The notes beneath the pieces are model-generated. The model had not been told where the DNA came from. It worked only from the letters and a program-made list of their open reading frames with translations, and did not search any database. From contig WGMP01000004.1 in assembly GCA_016124975.1 (NCBI GenBank), forward strand, positions 1 through 64,000: DNA of 64,000 nucleotides, read 5' to 3'. The translations under genes were made by a program, and so were the position numbers. Position 1 is the first letter of the stretch. The number at the start of each line of letters is the position of its first letter. Shown in pieces: positions 59,323 to 64,000 of the stretch. The DNA comes from Phycisphaera sp. GTDB taxonomy: Bacteria > Planctomycetota > Phycisphaerae > Phycisphaerales > SM1A02.

Positions 59323-59995
59323 GATGTTTGATCCCACGTGAAGTGTGAATTGGCGCGCACAGTCCGCTGCCATGCACGATGAATGAGCCCGCGTCATCGC
59401 GAGCCGTACAGCCTCCGTGCGAGGAATCGCCGAATCGCTCTCACCCGGACGTCCGGCTCATGATGCTTGGAGGTCGCTCGGGCGTTCCCCACCGATGTCG
59501 CGGACCAAGACTTCGGAAACGGTGCCGCGCAGCGACCGCGCGGTACCCGGTGGGACCCGCGAGGTACCCGGCACCACGAGGAGACGAGGTAGTCGAGGGA
59601 GTCGAGTGCCGCGACCAGGGAGTTCTCGCGCTGTGCGCAGTTTCCCGAATGGAACGCCGTGCTGTCACGCGGTGCCAGGAAGCTACCCGCTGGTACCCGC
59701 AAGTACCCGGTAGCTACCCGACACCTGGCCCTGACACCTGGCCCTGGAGTTTCTGGACGCCTTGCGCAAGAAGACGCTGGTGCGGGTCGGCATGGAGGAG
59801 AGGGCGCGCGTGAAGCCGAGTGCGAAGCGGCTGCGGTGACGGCGGAGTGGTCGGGTGGTTCCGACTGATGATGGCCCATGGCGCCGGGGCCACGCATGAT
59901 CGCCGTCGCGAGCCAGAACATTGGATCTCGCCGCGGCGCACTCGCGTTTCTGTCGTCTCGGCATGCCGCTGAGGCTCGCCTGCGGAGCGGGCGCT
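59323..59995. other. 673-bp non-coding region with TACCCG repeats
   Basis: No gene is supported. It holds six TACCCG hexamers (59544, 59565, 59684, 59694, 59704, 59715) and a doubled ACACCTGGCCCTG (59721-59745). Just after this, a plus-strand fragment reads LEFLDALRKKTLVRVGMEER up to a stop near 59839; it looks like a gene remnant without a start. The remnant's origin is unknown. Confidence 0.6.
59684..59720. repeat. Four TACCCG hexamers at 10-11 bp spacing
   Basis: TACCCG starts at 59684, 59694, 59704 and 59715, about one helical turn apart, with two more copies upstream at 59544 and 59565. This could be a multi-site protein-binding array or the core of a decayed repeat. Confidence 0.75.
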
Positions 59996-61645
59996 TCAGG
60001 CGAGTCGAAGGATTCTCCGCGCCAGCGACTGTGGCCGTGCGGGGAGCAGCACGATGGTCTCGCGGAGCGTGTCTGCAGCGAGGAATCGGAGGATGGCCGC
60101 CGCGCATGCGAGATAGAGCACGCCCGTCGAGCTCGCCTCGACAAGGGCGAGTGATCGGCCGGCCAGCCCCGGAACGCCCGACGCGAGCGCCTGCGCGACG
60201 AGCGACCCGATCGCGACCGATGCGGCCGCTGCAGCCGCCGACAGAAGCGGCCCCGTCGCCAGGACGCGGATGGTCGATGTGATTCGCGCGTCATGGCTTC
60301 TCAGAAGCCACGCCAACTGCCCGATGCTGACGACCGCGACCGCGACACCCGTCGCGATGCCGACGATCGTCGAGTCGAAGCTGTGCAGCGAGGACGCCGA
60401 AGTCGATGCAGGCACGAGCGTCGACTGGCCGGCCGTCGCGGCCGCTGCGTCGCGCAGAAGGTCGGCGAAAGGAAGCGCTCCGCGGTGGTCGAGCGCCAGA
60501 AGCCCTGCGCTGAGCGCCGCTCCGCTGAAGATTCCGAGGCACTTCAGGGCCTCGAAGGACGCCATCGCGCGGAACCGTCGCAGGCCCGCAAGCGCTGGAC
60601 CAAGCAGGCCGACCGCGGTCGTCCAGCAGCCCGCGCCGGCGAGTGCGAAGACGGCCAGCGTCGCCTCCGACCACTTGCCCGCCCACAGCATCCGCTCGAC
60701 CGACGGGAAGAGCGCGATGATCGCGAAGCAGACGATCGACGCGAAGAGGACGGCGCCGCTGGCGACCGAGATCATCGCGTGAGCCTCGCGCTCGCGTTCG
60801 CCGCGCTGCGCCGCGAAGTAGGTCGCGAGGACATTCGTGAGGGGCGTCGCGATGGCGAGCAGCGGCTGCGACGCGATCTGGTAGGCGAAGTAGAACACGC
60901 CCATGCTGGCGAGCGCGAGCATGGGCTTGACGATCAGGAAGTTCGACTGCGAGTTGAGCGAGATCAGGATCGACACGGCCGCGGGCCACAGCATCGCCCG
61001 CGCGGTCTCTCGAAGGGCTCCCTTCGGCCAGCGGTAGTCGATCGCGCGCATCGTCCCGTTCGCGAGGTAGTACAGCAGCTCGACCGCAGGTCCCATGGCG
61101 ATCGGGATCACGAGGGCCAGGGCGCCCGCGCCTCCCCATGCGAGCAGGGCTGTTGCGGCCACCCTGAGCGCCGCCACCGCGATGTCGAGACGCGCAAGAT
61201 CGGTGAAGCGCTGGCGAACCGCCATCCTGATGCGACCGACGATCGAGAACGCGAACACGATCTGGCTGAGCGCGAACACGCCAAGCACCTCGGGAAGCTG
61301 GGGAGGCGGGTCGACGAGCTCGAGCGCAGGAATCAACAGCGCCGCCGCGAGCGTCAGGAGCGCGGCGAGGATTCGAAACCAGAAACCCCACCAGAAGACG
61401 CGGCCAATGCCTCCGTCATACTCGTCCAGGCGGAAGGTCGGCAGGTAGTGCGAGGCGCCTCCGCTCCGCAACACGCAGGTGAACCCCGTGATGCCGACCG
61501 CGACCGCGTAGGCGCCGACTTCCCGTTCGGTCAGGAAGACCCCGACGATGATCTGGCACAGCAGGGTCGCTCCGCGCGACAGACCGCCTGCCGTGGTCAT
61601 CGCCAGAATCGAGAGAGCGGAGAGTCTTCCAGGTTTCTGCGACAC
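59996..61645 (-). CDS. Oligosaccharide/polysaccharide flippase (Wzx/MOP-like)
   Basis: This is a 549-residue membrane protein with about 12-14 hydrophobic segments, such as SRGATLLCQIIVGVFLTERE, FRILAALLTLAAALLIPALE and NFLIVKPMLALASMGVFYFA. The layout and the spacing of charged loops fit the oligosaccharide flippase (Wzx/RfbX-like) branch of the MOP superfamily. Members move lipid-linked sugars across the inner membrane. GTG at 61645 is the start; its ribosome binding site is weak. No glycosyltransferase genes are next to it. The substrate is unknown. Confidence 0.82.
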   Translation of the reverse strand: MSQKPGRLSALSILAMTTAGGLSRGATLLCQIIVGVFLTEREVGAYAVAVGITGFTCVLRSGGASHYLPTFRLDEYDGGIGRVFWWGFWFRILAALLTLAAALLIPALELVDPPPQLPEVLGVFALSQIVFAFSIVGRIRMAVRQRFTDLARLDIAVAALRVAATALLAWGGAGALALVIPIAMGPAVELLYYLANGTMRAIDYRWPKGALRETARAMLWPAAVSILISLNSQSNFLIVKPMLALASMGVFYFAYQIASQPLLAIATPLTNVLATYFAAQRGEREREAHAMISVASGAVLFASIVCFAIIALFPSVERMLWAGKWSEATLAVFALAGAGCWTTAVGLLGPALAGLRRFRAMASFEALKCLGIFSGAALSAGLLALDHRGALPFADLLRDAAAATAGQSTLVPASTSASSLHSFDSTIVGIATGVAVAVVSIGQLAWLLRSHDARITSTIRVLATGPLLSAAAAAASVAIGSLVAQALASGVPGLAGRSLALVEASSTGVLYLACAAAILRFLAADTLRETIVLLPARPQSLARRILRLA

Positions 61646-62106
61646 GGTTGGCGAGGGGCGGGGACGCTGGGTTCGTCTGGATGGGCGGAGGCGGCGGACC
61701 CGAGGCTACACGAAATGAATCCGACTTCGAAACCTGAAAGTGCTGATCGGACCTTCGATCGAAGGCAAGGTCAGACCTTCAATGAACTCCTGAATCGGTT
61801 CTTGCACGGATTTCCGACTTCCTACATGGCATATCGGCGCTTGGGCGACGGTCGGCCTTGCCGCGCACGAGACGCTCGTGCCGATCCTGGCGCTTCCACG
61901 CGCGCATGCTGCGAACGCGCTCCTCCTGCCGAAGGTGCCCGGGTCGTCGGCGCAGGCCCGCGAGCGATTCTCGACCACGACTGACCGGAGCGTGCGGGGG
62001 AAATCTCCCGACCCGTCGTCTGGACGCGAGACTTGCCGAGCTCCAACGGAACAGCGCCGGGGGGCGCGACCCCCGGCGCCTCCAACGCGAAGTCATGCGA
62101 GCCTCG
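61646..62106. other. 461-bp intergenic region with a doubtful 90-codon ORF
   Basis: It lies between the flippase start and the secA stop. A plus-strand ORF at 61715-61984 begins MNPTSKPESADRTFDRRQGQ and contains FNELLNRFLHGFPTSYMAYR, then turns into compositionally odd Arg/Ala/Cys sequence. It has no ribosome binding site and I do not call it. An inverted repeat, CCTTCGATCGAAGG, lies at about 61759-61772. The 61715-61850 part is visibly less GC-rich than the flanks. Confidence 0.55.
62054..62079 (-). terminator. Terminator hairpin after secA
   Basis: GCGCCGGGGG pairs perfectly with CCCCCGGCGC around a six-base loop, 28 bases past the secA stop. The following minus-strand bases are only moderately U-rich. 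Confidence 0.7.
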
Positions 62107-64000
62107 CTACTCCTGCGCCTCGGGCTTCTTGCCGTGGCACTGGCGGTACTTCATGCCGCTTCCGCAGGGGCAGGGCTCGTTGCGGCCGACGACGGGGATC
62201 GATGCGGGATCGACGGGCGATTCCGCGGCGAGCGCGCGTTCGGCGGCCGCGGGGGGCTGCTGCGGTCGCTGCTCGGGCAGCGAACGCGCCGCCGTGTCGG
62301 CGCCGCCGTCGGCCGCAGGCGCTGCGCCTGCGAGCGCGCCGGCGACGGTGCCGGTGCCCGCGCCTGCCGCTGCCATCGCGGGCCTCGGCGCCACGCGCGG
62401 CGTCTGCGGCGCAAGCCTGCCGCGGAACGCGATGTCGGTCACGCGGTCGCGCACGGTCTCCTGCATCTCGTTGAAGACCTTGGCGCTCTCGCGCTTGAAC
62501 TCGATGCGCGGGTCCTTCTGGCTGAACGCGCGCAGGCCGATCGCGTCGCGGATCTGGTCCATCGAGTGGAGGTTGTCCTTCCACGCGTTGTCGAGGATCG
62601 AGAGGAGCACCCAGCGCTCGAACGCCGTCAGCTCGAGCCGCGGCAGGTCGAGGAGTTTGCGGCGCACGAATCCGTCCGCGTCGGTCGCGATCTCCTCGCG
62701 CTCGCTCTCGCCGATGCGCACCATGCACTCCTCGGCGAACCATGCCGAGATCGAGTCCGCGTCGCGGCCGCGCGCGAGGCACTGCGCCGCGCGCGACTCG
62801 GCCTCGGCCTTTCCGATCGCGGCCGCGCGCTCGACGAGCTGGCGCCGCAGTTCGTTCGGATCGTTCGAGGGAAGCTGCGCGGGATCCCACGCGAGCCCGT
62901 AGCGCGCCTTCACGAAGGCGCAGAACTGGGCGAGCGCCGCCGCGGCGTCCTGCTGCATCAGCGCGTTCGTCTGCTCGATCGCGTAGTCGATCGCGTAGGC
63001 GCGCTCGCGCTCGGCGTAGAGCTCGCGCGCCTTTGTCGCGAGCGTCGCGGCCGCGGCTTCGGGGGTCGTTGCCCCTGCGAAGAGATCGGCGTCGAAGGTT
63101 GTGCCGAACTTGCGGTTCGCCCACGCGGCGAGCTGCCGCGCGCCGAAGTCGGGAACGAGGTAGTCCGCGATCGGCGAGAGGTCGATCTCGGCGAACTTCG
63201 CGAGCGCGGCGTCGGAGACGAGCTCGATCGCCTCACCGCGGTCCATGCCGCGGATCGCCTCGGGCGAAAGCTCCGCGCCGAAGTTCGCGCGCGCCCAGGC
63301 CGCGAAGCCCTCCGCGTCCCACTCCTCCGGCTCGAGCTCGATCGGCAGGCACTCGCCCGCGGTCGCGCGCACCTGCTCCTGCGCGTCTTCCGAGCAGTCG
63401 ATGCGGATCATCTGCTCGATCTCCTCGCGGTCCTTCTTGAGGAAGCGCTCAGGCTCGATGCGCACGCCGCAGTTCTCGCGCACCCATTCCGCGAGCGTGT
63501 TCGGCACATGCATCGGGCCAAGGAAGTCCTCGGCGGCCTTGTCGATCGACTCCTCGACATAGCGGAGGACGAGGTCCTTCACGCCCTTGCCCTCGACGAT
63601 CGGCTGGCGCATGCCGTAGAACGCACGCCGCTGGTGCTCCATCGGCTCGTCGTACTCGAGGATGCCCTTGCGCATCTGGAAGTTGCGCTCCTCGACCTTG
63701 CGCTGCGCCTTCTCGATCTGGCGCGTGAGCATCGAGTCCTCGAGGTCGTCGCCTTCGCGCATGCCGAGCGTGGCGAGCACCTTCAGCATCGCCTTGCCCG
63801 CGAAGAGCTTCATGAGGTCGTCTTCCATCGAGAGGAAGAAGCGGCTGGAGCCGTTGTCGCCCTGGCGTCCCGCGCGGCCGCGCAGCTGGTTGTCGATTCG
63901 GCGGCTTTCGTGTCGCTCGGTGCCGACGATGTGGAGTCCGCCCATCTCCTCGATGTCGGACCACATCGCGAGGCGGTGGAGCGGCGGGAAGCCCGCCGCG
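62107..64000 (-). CDS. secA: Preprotein translocase ATPase SecA, C-terminal part (truncated by window edge)
   Basis: This is the last 631 residues of SecA; the start lies outside the window. Visible parts are the second nucleotide-binding domain end ([39 protein letters not shown]), the helical scaffold ([38 protein letters not shown]), and a Pro/Ala-rich linker. The C-terminal zinc-binding tail is [19 protein letters not shown]. Between scaffold and wing there is an insertion of roughly 200 residues with two similar segments ([13 protein letters not shown] and [13 protein letters not shown]), larger than in E. coli. SecA drives secretory proteins through SecYEG. Confidence 0.96.
   Translation of the reverse strand, partial: AAGFPPLHRLAMWSDIEEMGGLHIVGTERHESRRIDNQLRGRAGRQGDNGSSRFFLSMEDDLMKLFAGKAMLKVLATLGMREGDDLEDSMLTRQIEKAQRKVEERNFQMRKGILEYDEPMEHQRRAFYGMRQPIVEGKGVKDLVLRYVEESIDKAAEDFLGPMHVPNTLAEWVRENCGVRIEPERFLKKDREEIEQMIRIDCSEDAQEQVRATAGECLPIELEPEEWDAEGFAAWARANFGAELSPEAIRGMDRGEAIELVSDAALAKFAEIDLSPIADYLVPDFGARQLAAWANRKFGTTFDADLFAGATTPEAAAATLATKARELYAERERAYAIDYAIEQTNALMQQDAAAALAQFCAFVKARYGLAWDPAQLPSNDPNELRRQLVERAAAIGKAEAESRAAQCLARGRDADSISAWFAEECMVRIGESEREEIATDADGFVRRKLLDLPRLELTAFERWVLLSILDNAWKDNLHSMDQIRDAIGLRAFSQKDPRIEFKRESAKVFNEMQETVRDRVTDIAFRGRLAPQTPRVAPRPAMAAAGAGTGTVAGALAGAAPAADGGADTAARSLPEQRPQQPPAAAERALAAESPVDPASIPVVGRNEPCPCGSGMKYRQCHGKKPEAQE

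Noticed and set aside
59721-59840. A REP-associated tyrosine transposase remnant.
   Set aside because: The doubled CCTGGCCC motif and short coding tail are suggestive, but there is no catalytic HUH motif or complete frame, so I report only a fragment.
61715-61984. A 90-codon plus-strand gene upstream of the flippase.
   Set aside because: It has no ribosome binding site and no family match, and the second half has shadow-like composition. I mention it only within the intergenic entry.

Overview
The window looks like a contiguous piece of chromosome from a GC-rich planctomycete, most likely a member of the Phycisphaerae. Four things point that way: secreted proteins ending in dockerin-like tails of the form DLDGDGVVGAGDL...AWG (three genes), pseudopilins with N-terminal methylation sites and an H-X9-DG signature, a PEP-CTERM-like sorting tail (VPAPG...RGRRR), and outer-membrane type genes (kdsB, a lipoprotein). 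I see no integrase, phage block or complete insertion sequence. Four tRNA genes (Thr-CGT, Arg-CCT, Met-CAT, Lys-CTT) are scattered singly, all on the minus strand.

Layout. Bases 1-334 hold a 137-bp tandem repeat with hairpins. Next come two overlapping fluoride-channel genes (crcB pair), nadE and mutL on the plus strand. From 4.7 to 7.2 kb a minus-strand unit runs from a cobalamin riboswitch through a dockerin-tailed surface protein and an H-X9-DG pseudopilin to a Bfd-type [2Fe-2S] ferredoxin. From 7.3 to 16.5 kb there are a secreted HEAT-like protein, a metzincin lipoprotein, a penicillin-acylase-like hydrolase, a Tat-exported TIM-barrel protein and a cupin. From 16.6 to 24.5 kb lie threonine dehydrogenase and glycine C-acetyltransferase (threonine to glycine), a GIDE-LemA fusion, an OlsF-like two-domain acyltransferase and an Mrp ATPase.

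From 24.7 to 36.7 kb there are a small secreted protein, a pseudopilin, trmL with a 47-residue membrane microprotein ahead of it, cardiolipin synthase, a large dockerin-tailed protein, a solitary vsr, and the chain TPR-kdsB-pyrG. From 36.9 to 48.7 kb: def-fmt, a small zincin, a two-VWA membrane protein, queA-ffh, and the overlapping trio lysA, a 128-residue ORF and an SRPBCC gene. From 48.8 to 58.1 kb: pheA, a DUF255 thioredoxin-like protein, a one-domain asparaginase, AbgT and POT transporters, a Nudix hydrolase and a degenerate histidine kinase with receiver. The end holds a secreted Cys-rich protein, a repeat-bearing non-coding stretch, an oligosaccharide flippase and the C-terminal part of secA, which runs off the window.

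Most genes are housekeeping. The most interesting signal is the cobalamin-riboswitch operon at 4.7-7.2 kb, a candidate surface system for corrinoid capture built from a pseudopilin and a dockerin-tailed protein. A second notable pattern is that short tandem repeats abut the start codons of two unrelated genes (24702-24745 and 32441-32488). All assignments come from reading motifs by eye; no database search was run.
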